The translations under genes were made by a program, and so were the position numbers. A DNA stretch of 20,370 nt from assembly GCA_964555675.1 (NCBI GenBank), contig CAZKTU010000107.1, forward strand, positions 1 through 20,370. The letters are read 5' to 3'. Shown piece after piece: positions 7,168-14,043 of the stretch; position 1 is the stretch's first letter; every line of letters begins with the position of its first letter. The notes below the pieces were generated by a model, which saw nothing but the letters and a program-made list of their open reading frames with translations, was not told the DNA's origin and ran no database searches. Source of the stretch: CAIWXH01 sp964555675. Its GTDB lineage: Bacteria > Chloroflexota > Chloroflexia > Chloroflexales > Chloroflexaceae.

Positions 7168-7671
7168 TCAGGGGGTGGGGCGCTTGCCGAGCTCGCCCTG
7201 CTGCCAGCGGATGTTGCCGCGCAGCAGCAGATTGGAAGAGCGGAGCTTGTAGGCGAGGTCGGAGGCCATGTTGCGCATCACCCTGTAGCCGATGCGCGGG
7301 TTGCGCTCGCAGACGGCGGCGAAGTCGCGCTCGCGAATGACCAGGAGCTTGCAGGGGTCGACGCAGGTGACTGTGGCCGAGCGGGTCGCCCCGCCGAGCA
7401 GCACCATCTCGCCGAAGCTCTGGCCGCTGTAGAGCATATTGATCGTGCTGGCCGCCACGGTGCCCTGGGGCAGGCGCGTATTGAGCGAGACGCGCACGCA
7501 GCCGTCGAGGATGATCATCAGCTCGTCGCCGTCGGCGCCCTCTTCGAAGACGACCTGGCCGGCCCCGACGCGCCGCGGTTTGCAGACGGTGGCGACCTGC
7601 AGCAGCTCCTCGTCGCTCAGGCCGCCGAAGACCTCTACCCTGCGCAGATACTCGATCACGCTCGCGCTCAT
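7168..7671 (-). CDS. Cyclic-nucleotide-binding (CRP-like effector) domain protein
   Basis: This is a single cNMP-binding domain of 167 aa. The start I prefer is ATG 7671 with GGGAGAGG just upstream; an in-frame GTG at 7704 would add 11 residues but lies within 3 nt of the -10. The phosphate-binding cassette is canonical: FGEMVLLGGATRSAT (about 86-100) with Glu88 and Arg97, so cAMP or cGMP binding is plausible. Unlike Crp, there is no helix-turn-helix; the C-terminus is a helix (RIGYRVMRNMASDLAYKLRSSN) and a short tail. It therefore cannot be a DNA-binding Crp by itself and may act through a partner, perhaps the response regulator encoded 13 bp downstream. Confidence 0.88.
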   Translation of the reverse strand: MSASVIEYLRRVEVFGGLSDEELLQVATVCKPRRVGAGQVVFEEGADGDELMIILDGCVRVSLNTRLPQGTVAASTINMLYSGQSFGEMVLLGGATRSATVTCVDPCKLLVIRERDFAAVCERNPRIGYRVMRNMASDLAYKLRSSNLLLRGNIRWQQGELGKRPTP

Positions 7672-7706
7672 AGACCTCTCCCTGCCAGGGCCGAATAGGG
7701 ACACTC

Positions 7707-7715
7707 AGTATACCA
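7707..7715 (-). promoter_or_regulatory. Extended -10 promoter for the cNMP-binding / response-regulator pair
   Basis: Read on the minus strand, TGGTATACT is an extended -10 (TGnTATAnT type) 36 bp upstream of ATG 7671. The -35 region is occupied by the hairpin at 7718-7742 and has no recognisable hexamer, which fits an extended -10 promoter. Confidence 0.5.
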
Positions 7716-7717
7716 TA

Positions 7718-7742
7718 GGGCGCCCGCCTCAGGCGGACGCCC
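7718..7742. terminator. GC-rich hairpin between the receiver-HTH gene and the cNMP gene
   Basis: The arms GGGCGCCCGCCT (7718-7729) and AGGCGGACGCCC (7731-7742) pair over 12 bp with a single G-A site where an exact match would be G-G, around a one-base centre. It lies just downstream of the receiver-HTH gene stop (minus strand) and abuts the cNMP promoter. It could be a terminator without a U tract or an operator over the -35 region. Confidence 0.5.
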
Positions 7743-7767
7743 GTGTCTACAGTCCCGCGTTTATAAT

Positions 7768-8601
7768 TTACATAACAAGAGCTACGAGGACGAGGGCGAT
7801 GGCGAGCACGGCGACCATGCCGACGGTCAGGTGTAGGGGCGCCGGTCGCGCGCGTCTGGCGGCGCGGGCCGAGTAGGGCTTGAGGTCGACCTCGAGCAGG
7901 CCGGCGTAGGCGCGCAGGGCGTTGCGCAGATCGCCCTGGGGGACATAACTGAACTCCTCCTGCTCGATCGCCTGGAGGAACTCCCAGCGCACGCCGCTGG
8001 CCCGGCCCGCATCGTGAAGGCTAAGCCCGCGCTGGCGGCGGGCCTCGGCGAGCTTGGGGCCGAGGCGGGGCTGGCGCGGCCGCGGGGGCGCGACGGGCGC
8101 CCTGGGCGCCGCGTCTGCCGGCGAGGGGGCGGCGGGCGGCGCCGGCGTGGGGGCCGGCTCGGGCGCGAGGGCGAGCGGGGGCGCGCTGATCGCCGCGCGG
8201 GGCGGGGTAGCCCCGGCCCGCGGCCGCTGTGCGGCGAGCTGGCTGCGGCGTAGCACGGCCTCGATGCGGGCCACGAGCTGGCCCTGGCTGAAGGGCTTGC
8301 CGACGTAGTCGTCTGCGCCGCCCGTGAGGCCGCGCACAATATCGTCGTCGCCGTCCTTGGCGGTGAGCATGATGATCGGCAGGCTCGAGCTGGCGCGGAT
8401 CTGCCGACAGAGATCCCAGCCGCTGATCTCGGGCATCATCACGTCGAGCAGCAGCAGGTCGGGCTGCGAGCGGGCGATCTGGATCAGGGCCTCGTAGGCG
8501 CGCTGGTAGGTCGTGACCTCATAGCCGGCGCCGCCGAGCTGATACTCGAGCAGGCGGCAGATCAGCGGCTCGTCGTCTATGACCATGATGCGTGTTGCCA
8601 C
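7768..8601 (-). CDS. Receiver domain - RodZ-type HTH - C-terminal membrane helix fusion
   Basis: This 277-aa three-part protein starts with a CheY-like receiver (1-119) that has the acidic pair in VIDDE, phospho-acceptor Asp53 (LLLLDVMMP), Thr80 and Lys102 (GKPFS). Residues 125-178 are a Pro/Ala-rich linker. Residues 179-243 resemble the RodZ/HTH_25 DNA-binding domain (LGPKLAEARRQRGLSL...WEFLQAIEQEEFSYVPQGDLRNALRAYAGLL). After a basic patch (ARAARRARPAP), residues 257-277 form one hydrophobic helix that ends the protein, so it is probably tail-anchored with receiver and HTH in the cytosol. The start is GTG 8601 with a perfect AGGAGG 5 nt upstream. It may sense phosphorylation at the membrane and bind DNA or cell-shape partners. 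It lies between the HEAT-repeat gene and the cNMP gene on the same strand. Confidence 0.88.
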   Translation of the reverse strand: MATRIMVIDDEPLICRLLEYQLGGAGYEVTTYQRAYEALIQIARSQPDLLLLDVMMPEISGWDLCRQIRASSSLPIIMLTAKDGDDDIVRGLTGGADDYVGKPFSQGQLVARIEAVLRRSQLAAQRPRAGATPPRAAISAPPLALAPEPAPTPAPPAAPSPADAAPRAPVAPPRPRQPRLGPKLAEARRQRGLSLHDAGRASGVRWEFLQAIEQEEFSYVPQGDLRNALRAYAGLLEVDLKPYSARAARRARPAPLHLTVGMVAVLAIALVLVALVM

Positions 8602-8616
8602 GACATCCTCCTTTTT

Positions 8617-8631
8617 CGTAACCGAGTTACG
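8617..8631. promoter_or_regulatory. Inverted repeat just upstream of the receiver-HTH gene's ribosome site
   Basis: CGTAAC-CGA-GTTACG is a 6-bp perfect inverted repeat with a 3-base spacer, ending 16 bp before the GTG start and adjacent to the Shine-Dalgarno. Its position suits an operator, possibly autoregulatory, but this is inference. Confidence 0.35.
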
Positions 8632-8659
8632 GATTTCGCCGCTGCCCGCGGCGGGGGCA

Positions 8660-8708
8660 CGGGGCCTGGGCCCCGCACCGGGTGAATGTGGAGGGCCTGG
8701 CCCTCCAC
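8660..8708. terminator. Two GC-rich palindromes downstream of the HEAT-repeat gene
   Basis: The first is CGGGGCC-TG-GGCCCCG (8660-8675). The second is GTGGAGGGCC-T-GGCCCTCCAC (8688-8708). Both are perfect and lie in the 173-bp gap between the stop of the HEAT-repeat gene and the next minus-strand gene. They could terminate transcription of the long upstream gene and so separate it from the receiver-HTH gene. Neither has a U tract. The second shares the GGAGGGC/GCCCTCC core with the hairpins at 742 and 13991. Confidence 0.5.
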
Positions 8709-8779
8709 GCCTCCCTCGCGATTGTTAAGGGCGAAGCTCAACCACGCCTCCCGCGCGATTGTTAAGGGCGAAACTCAGC
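8706..8779. repeat. Tandem 37-bp repeat, two units
   Basis: Two units, 8706-8742 and 8743-8779, abut exactly and differ at 3 of 37 positions (unit positions 11, 31 and 36). Each contains CGCGATTGTTAAGGGCGAA. The second unit runs over the stop codon of the HEAT-repeat gene (8775-8777), and the first overlaps the end of a palindrome. There are no spacers, so this is not a CRISPR array. Confidence 0.85.
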
Positions 8780-11700
8780 AGCCGAGCAGGGCCTCGGTCG
8801 CCCAGTGGCGGTGTTCGGGGGCCTGGTTGGGGTCGATCGCCAGGGCCGCGAGGCAGCTGCGGGCGGCCTCGGCCGCGGGGCCCTCGCCGCGCGCCAGGGC
8901 CCCCAGGCTCTGCGCGCAGCGCCGTCGCAGGACGGGGGGCGGCAGCTCGTAGTCGAGCTCGGGCGGCGCCAGGGTGGTGGCGAGGCCCACCACGGCCTCG
9001 GGCCGTGTCGACTGGGCGAGCAGGGCGGCGGCGGCCAGGCGCAGCTGGGGCTGCTCGTCGCCGGTGGCGACGGCGGCGATGATCAGCGGCGAGTCGGGGC
9101 GATGGGCGGCGAGGTGGCCAAGGGACTGGAGGCGCAGGGCCAGGGGCGCGCCGGCGTCGGCAAGGGGCGCTGCGAGGCGCGGGTCGTCGGGGAAGGCAGC
9201 GGCCAGGGCAGCGTGGGCCTGGATGCGCAGGGGCGGCGACGGGGCCGCCAGGTACTCGCGCAGCAGGGGCTCGTACTCGGCCCCGGCCAGGCGCAGCAGC
9301 GCCGCGACGGCGGCGAGCTTCACCCCGGGGGCCGCGAGGGGGCTCTGGCTGACGCGCACGAGGATGGGGGCGGCGCTCTGGTCGCCCAGGGCGGCCATGG
9401 CCTCGATGCTGGTCACGGCCTCGGCGCCCGTGTCGCTCTGGGCCGAGCGCACCAGGGGCGCGAAGGCCTCGAGCTCGCCCGCCCTGGCGAGGGCGCGGGC
9501 GATGGCGGCCGTGAGCTCGGGGGCCTGGCGCTCGGCGCGCAGGGCCTGGCGCAGGGTCTGGCGCGCTTCGGGGCCGAGCACGGCGGGCAGGGCGTCGGCG
9601 GCGGCGGCCCGCAGCTCGGCGGGGGTATCCTGGGCCATGGCCATGGCCACCAGGGCGGCGGCGGCATCAGGGTGATCGAGGCGTCCGAGGGCGGCCACGG
9701 CCGTCCGGCGCAGGTGGGGGTCGGCGCTCTCGCCGCGCGCCACGCGGCGCAGGGCGGGGAGGGCGGGTGCGTACATGCCCGCGCCCAGAGCCTCGATGCT
9801 CATCGCCTGGACGAAGGGCTCGTCGACGCTGCGCTCGAGGCGGCGGCGCAGCAGCTCGAGGGCGGCCGGCCCGCTCCCGAGGCACTCGACGGCGAGCCAG
9901 CGCAGGCTCAGGGGGGCCGCCTCGTCATCGAGCAGGGTCGCGAGCTCGGCCGCGGGGTCGCCCACACGGCCGAGGGCGGCCAGGGCGACGCGGGCCACGT
10001 CGGCGCGGGCCTCGGCGCGCGTCGCGCGGCGCAGGCTGCTCAGGGCGGCGGCGTGGAGAGCGGGGACGGCGGCCATGTCGGCCAGGCCCTCGGCCGCGGC
10101 CATGGCCAGGCGGGCGGCCTGGCGGTTGGCCAGCTCGAGCAGGCGGCTGGGCGGGTCGGCCAGGGTCCCGCCGTCGGCCAGGGCGTCGACCAGGGCCAGG
10201 CGCACGGGGGCCGGCAGGTCGAGGCCGGGCCAGGCGAAGGCGGGGGTGCGCTCGAGCAGCGGGGCGATGCGCTGCCACGAGCTTCGCAGCACCTCGGCCA
10301 GCCCGGGCGAGAGCAGCCCGTTGAGGGCGGGCAGGGCCTCGGGGGCGCCACTATTGCCGAGGGCCCGCGCGATGCGCTCGCCCACAGTAGTGTCGGCGGC
10401 GGCGCGGCGCAGCCCGGCCAGAAGCGCGGCGACGGCGCGGCCGCGCAGCTCGGGGCGCTGGGCCAGGGCGCCCAGGGCCGTGGCGGCCACGCGGCGCAGC
10501 AGGGGCTCGCCCGGCGCCGAGAGGGTCGCGGCGAGGGCCGGGAGGGCCTCGCCGGCCCCCAGGCGGCCGAGGTGGCCCGCGGCGGCGCAGCGCAGAGCGA
10601 CGGGCATGGCTGTGGTGGCGAGCATGCGTCTGAGGAGCTGGGCGCCCGCGGCGCCCCGCCCGGCCAGCAGGTCGACGGCGCGCAGGCGCGCATTCAGGGG
10701 CAGGGCGCCGTCGAGGGCCGCCCTGACCAGGGCGGCCGTGGCCCCCTGATCGGCCAGTGAGGCGATCGCGTCGAGGGTCTCCTGGCGGGCCTGCAGCCCG
10801 GCATCGGGCCGGGCGAGGGCGCCGGCCAGGGCGGCGAGGGCGAGCGTGGGCTCGGCCGAGGCCAGGGTCGCCAGGGCGGCGCGGCGCAAGACGGGCGAGC
10901 TCGAGGCCGCGGCCTGCTCGACCACCTCGCCGCTGCCGGCGTAGCCGAGGGCCAGGGCCCTGATCGCTTCGGGCACCTCGGGGTCGGCGATCAGGGCCTG
11001 GGCGGCCACGATCCGTCGCTCGCCGGCTCGCGGGGCCATAAAGAGGGCCAGGATGCTCTCGCGCAGGGCGCTCGAGGCCAGGGCCGCGCGGGTGGCGGGC
11101 CCGCCGAGGGCCGCGACGAAGACGCGGGGGGCGAGGGCTTCGGGGAGGGCCTCGGGGGGCGTCGCCGCCAGGACAGCGGGCGGGGGTGGCGCCGCCGCCA
11201 GCATGTCGGCGGCCCGCCAGCGCAGCTCGGCGGGTGCGGTGAGGTCATCGCAGAGCCCCAGCCATGTCGCCTGGGCCTCGGGCAGGGCCGCGGCGAGGGC
11301 CGGCAGGGCGGCCACGGTCCGGGCCTCGTCGGCGCGACCGGCGGCGGCGAGGAGGCTCGTGAGGGCGGGCTGCACCTGTGTGAGTAGGGCCCGCTCTTCG
11401 GGCCGGGCCTCGTCGGCCGAGAGGCGCTCGAGCAGCCGCAGCCCGAGCAGCGGGGCGCGGGCCGGGCCCTCGCGGGCGCAGGCGGCCAGGGCGCGCAGGT
11501 TGGCGGGGGTGTCGCCGGCCTCCCACAGCGGGGTCAGCACGGGGGTCGGGTCGTCGAGCAGCCCGGCGGCCAGGGGCGCCACGGCGGCCCGTTCGGCGGC
11601 CGAGAGGTCGGCCAGGGTCGCCAGGTCGTCGCCGCCGGCCAGGGCCCGGGCGAGCCGGTAGTGGCGCAGCAGGGCGCGCCCGACCAGGATGCTCGACGCG

Positions 11701-12542
11701 GGGACAGGGGGCGGGGGGGCGAGTTCGCCCTCGGAAGGGTCTGCGTCCTGCGCCGGGGCCCGCTCGCTGTCGAGCATATGGCGGACCAGAGCGTAGGCCT
11801 GCTCATAGAGGGCGGCGCGCGAGGCGGGCATGCCGCTCAGGGGGTAGGTGAGGGCGAGCAAGACCAGGTCGGCCAGGCTCGTGCGCAGGGCGGCCACGGG
11901 CTCCTGGCCCAGGGCGGCCAGGATCGGCGCGCAGTCCTGGCCGGGGAGGAGCTGGGCGAGCCAGGCGGCGAGGCCCTCGTCGTCGGGCGGCGTGACCGTC
12001 ACCGGGTGCAGGCCCGGCCACGGGGCGTCCTGGGGCAAGGCGATCACGGCGCGCAGGGCTGGCCACTGGGCGAGGGAGGCGAGCAGGTAGCTCTGCCAGA
12101 GGGCGCGGCGCTCGGCGCTCAGCAGCTCCCAGTCGTCGATCAGCAGCAGGCCGGGGCGCGCGCCCTCGACGAAGGCGGCGGGGAGGCCGGCGCGGTGGAC
12201 TGCGCCGGCGAGCACCGCGCGCGGCGAGAGGTTGGTGGCGTCGAGCTCGACCAGGGGCAAGTAGAGAGTGGGCGCATCGCTGCCGGCCGAGGCCCAGCGG
12301 GCGGCGGTCTGCAGCAGGGCGAGGGTGCGGCCGCCGGCCGGCGGGCCGAGCAGGGCGATCGGCGTGCGCAGGGCGAGGGTGGCCGCCGGGTCGGGCAGGG
12401 GCGCGGCGCCGAGGGGGAGGCTCAGGAGCCCGTTGAGCAGGCGGATGGCGGGCTCTGCGGCGATGCGGTCGGCGAGCTCGGCGCTGTAGCGGCGCAGGGC
12501 GCGCTTTCCGGGTAGGAAGGGAATGGCTCTGGTCGTCAGCAT
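8775..12542 (-). CDS. NACHT-like NTPase domain with C-terminal HEAT repeats (STAND-type, variant Walker A)
   Basis: This 1255-aa protein is very Ala/Leu-rich. Residues 60-260 look like a NACHT/STAND P-loop domain: a Walker A-like LLGPPAGGRTLALLQ (64-78) in which the usual Lys is Arg72 (codon CGC), a Walker B GLLLIDDWELL (131-141) with two Asp, and MPASRAALYEQAYALVRHML (about 238-256), which resembles the conserved NACHT region before the winged helix. From about residue 400 to the end are many degenerate HEAT-type helical pairs of 30-35 residues (for example LRRVAATALGALAQRP, LRRTAVAALGRLDHPDAAAALVAMA). No catalytic effector domain, signal peptide or membrane helix is seen. Start ATG 12542 has only a weak G-rich site upstream. 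It is transcribed divergently from the NEW3/ABC operon. Possible roles are a scaffold or a signalling or defence sensor; loss of NTP hydrolysis is possible. Confidence 0.8.
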   Translation of the reverse strand: MLTTRAIPFLPGKRALRRYSAELADRIAAEPAIRLLNGLLSLPLGAAPLPDPAATLALRTPIALLGPPAGGRTLALLQTAARWASAGSDAPTLYLPLVELDATNLSPRAVLAGAVHRAGLPAAFVEGARPGLLLIDDWELLSAERRALWQSYLLASLAQWPALRAVIALPQDAPWPGLHPVTVTPPDDEGLAAWLAQLLPGQDCAPILAALGQEPVAALRTSLADLVLLALTYPLSGMPASRAALYEQAYALVRHMLDSERAPAQDADPSEGELAPPPPVPASSILVGRALLRHYRLARALAGGDDLATLADLSAAERAAVAPLAAGLLDDPTPVLTPLWEAGDTPANLRALAACAREGPARAPLLGLRLLERLSADEARPEERALLTQVQPALTSLLAAAGRADEARTVAALPALAAALPEAQATWLGLCDDLTAPAELRWRAADMLAAAPPPPAVLAATPPEALPEALAPRVFVAALGGPATRAALASSALRESILALFMAPRAGERRIVAAQALIADPEVPEAIRALALGYAGSGEVVEQAAASSSPVLRRAALATLASAEPTLALAALAGALARPDAGLQARQETLDAIASLADQGATAALVRAALDGALPLNARLRAVDLLAGRGAAGAQLLRRMLATTAMPVALRCAAAGHLGRLGAGEALPALAATLSAPGEPLLRRVAATALGALAQRPELRGRAVAALLAGLRRAAADTTVGERIARALGNSGAPEALPALNGLLSPGLAEVLRSSWQRIAPLLERTPAFAWPGLDLPAPVRLALVDALADGGTLADPPSRLLELANRQAARLAMAAAEGLADMAAVPALHAAALSSLRRATRAEARADVARVALAALGRVGDPAAELATLLDDEAAPLSLRWLAVECLGSGPAALELLRRRLERSVDEPFVQAMSIEALGAGMYAPALPALRRVARGESADPHLRRTAVAALGRLDHPDAAAALVAMAMAQDTPAELRAAAADALPAVLGPEARQTLRQALRAERQAPELTAAIARALARAGELEAFAPLVRSAQSDTGAEAVTSIEAMAALGDQSAAPILVRVSQSPLAAPGVKLAAVAALLRLAGAEYEPLLREYLAAPSPPLRIQAHAALAAAFPDDPRLAAPLADAGAPLALRLQSLGHLAAHRPDSPLIIAAVATGDEQPQLRLAAAALLAQSTRPEAVVGLATTLAPPELDYELPPPVLRRRCAQSLGALARGEGPAAEAARSCLAALAIDPNQAPEHRHWATEALLGC

Positions 12543-12713
12543 CGGATGCCCCCAGGGGTCGCCGTATGGTTGTCGTTCCTCTATGGATGCTAACGGTGCG
12601 GGGGCGGGCCCTACAAGGGCGGGACATTACAGTGTCGTGACGGAAGTTAAAAAATGGTTTAAAGCGCCGGTCGAACAATTCTAATGTGTCTCTTACGTTG
12701 CGCTAATTCAGGT

Positions 12714-12743
12714 TTTATAAACGACTCTTATATCGTATATAAA
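12714..12743 (+). promoter_or_regulatory. Probable promoter of the NEW3/ABC operon
   Basis: This is the most A/T-rich stretch of the window. TTTATA (12714-12719) and TATATA/TATAAA (12736-12743) are 16-18 bp apart, a weak -35 with a good -10, 40-47 bp before the ATG at 12783. The rest of the 240-bp divergent gap (12543-12782) holds a small GCCCT-ACA-AGGGC hairpin near 12609 and no other clear signal. A promoter for the HEAT-repeat gene must also lie here but was not identified with confidence. Confidence 0.4.
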
Positions 12744-12782
12744 CCGGTGAGAGCACAAACAGATGACACAAGGAGGACGGCA

Positions 12783-13955
12783 ATGCGACGGCAGACCATG
12801 CTCGCCCTGCTCCTGGCTGCCATGCTGGCGCCACTGGCGCTCGCGCCCGGAGCAACCCTGGCCCAGGAGACTGCGCCATCGCCCCAGGGCCTGACGATCT
12901 TCACGCGCTTCCCCGCCCAGGAGGTCGCGCTCGGCGAGAGCGTGAGCTTCCCGCTGATTCTGCGGGCGGACGCGGCCCAGGTCGCCCAGCTGACGGTGGC
13001 CGATCTGCCCGAGGGCTGGACGGCAACGCTGCGCGGCGACGGCCGGATCGTCCAGTCGGCCTACGTGACCCCCGGCGAGGACACCAGGCTCGATCTGCGG
13101 GTCGAGCCCGCGGCGGGCGCCCCCGCGGGCGACTATAGCTTCACGATCAGGGCGGCGGGCTCGTCCCAGCGCGCGGATATGCGCCTGACCATGGTCGTGC
13201 AGGAGCAGTTGCCGCCCCGGTTGCTCTTCGACGTCGACCTACCCAACGTGCGCGGCGCGCCCGACAGCCCCTTCCGCTTCAACACCACCCTGCGCAACGA
13301 CGGCGACGCGGATCTGAGCGCGAACCTGCTGGCCGAGGCTCCGGCGGGCTGGGCGGTCACCTTCCGCTCGTCGGGCCAGGAGGTAACCAGCCTGCCGGTG
13401 CAGGCGGGCGGCTCGGCCAGCATCAACGTCGAGGTGCAGGCGCCCGAGGGCGTGCAGCTCGGCTCGTTCCCGATCTACGTGAAGGCCGAGGGCGGCGAGG
13501 TGCAGGCCGACGTGACCCTGACCGCCGAGGTCGTGGGGCAGCCCCAGGTGGCCCTGACCACGCCCGACGGCCGTCTCTCGGGCCAGGCGACCCTGGGCCA
13601 GAGCACGCCCTTCACCCTGCTGGTGCGCAACACGGGCAGCGCGCCGGCCGAGCAGATCACCCTGAGCGCCACGCCGCCCACGGGCTGGACGGTCGAGTTC
13701 CAGCCGGCCCAGATCGATAGCCTGCCCCCCGACGGCGAGCTGGAGGTGACGGCCACCCTGCGCCCCGCCGACCAGGCCGTGGCGGGCGACTATGTGGTGA
13801 GCTTCAGCGCGCGCCCCGAGGAGGGCCGCAGCGCCTCGACCGATTTCCGCGTCACCGTCATGACCTCGACCCTGTGGGGCATCATCGGCATCGCCCTGAT
13901 CGCCGTGGCCGTGGGCGTGGTCGGGCTGGCCGTGGCCCGCTTCGGGCGTCGCTAA
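12783..13955 (+). CDS. NEW3-domain surface protein with signal peptide and C-terminal membrane anchor
   Basis: This 390-aa extracytoplasmic protein starts at ATG 12783 because AGGAGG is 6 nt upstream and MRRQTMLALLLAAMLAPLAL is a clean signal peptide, cleaved near ATLAQE. The mature part consists of about three beta-sandwich repeats of the NEW3 type. Each has a VxLGESVSFPLILR / SPFRFNTTLRNDGDADL / STPFTLLVRNTGSAPAE segment, followed by a PxGWxVxF motif (LPEGWTATL, APAGWAVTF, PPTGWTVEF) and a GDYxxxxxA segment. The end is one membrane helix (LWGIIGIALIAVAVGVVGLAVA) and FGRR, giving an Nout-Cin anchor. It is the first gene of an operon with an ABC ATPase and permease, separated from them by 88 bp containing a hairpin. 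It is likely an exposed partner of the transporter; the ligand is unknown. Confidence 0.85.
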   Translation: MRRQTMLALLLAAMLAPLALAPGATLAQETAPSPQGLTIFTRFPAQEVALGESVSFPLILRADAAQVAQLTVADLPEGWTATLRGDGRIVQSAYVTPGEDTRLDLRVEPAAGAPAGDYSFTIRAAGSSQRADMRLTMVVQEQLPPRLLFDVDLPNVRGAPDSPFRFNTTLRNDGDADLSANLLAEAPAGWAVTFRSSGQEVTSLPVQAGGSASINVEVQAPEGVQLGSFPIYVKAEGGEVQADVTLTAEVVGQPQVALTTPDGRLSGQATLGQSTPFTLLVRNTGSAPAEQITLSATPPTGWTVEFQPAQIDSLPPDGELEVTATLRPADQAVAGDYVVSFSARPEEGRSASTDFRVTVMTSTLWGIIGIALIAVAVGVVGLAVARFGRR

Positions 13956-13990
13956 GGCTCGCAAGGCGTGCGTACGGCAAGGCGGGGCGT

Positions 13991-14014
13991 CCAGGGAGGG
14001 CTGGCCCTCCCTGG
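13991..14014. terminator. Palindromic hairpin inside the NEW3/ABC operon
   Basis: CCAGGGAGGGC-TG-GCCCTCCCTGG is perfect over 11 bp, sits in the gap between the NEW3 gene and the ABC ATPase gene and shares its core with the mgtE terminator. It has no U tract. It may cause partial termination or protect the 3' end of the first cistron, making the surface protein more abundant than the transporter. Confidence 0.5.
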
Positions 14015-14043
14015 GGCCCTCACTGACAAGCAGGGAGAGGGCT

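Noticed and set aside
8706..8779. CRISPR array
   Set aside because: The 37-bp units abut with no spacers, there are only two, and no cas gene is present.
8805..10760. Plus-strand open frame of 651 codons opposite the HEAT-repeat gene
   Set aside because: It is Gly/Gln/Ala-rich without domains or a ribosome site. The repeats come from the antisense of Ala/Leu codons.
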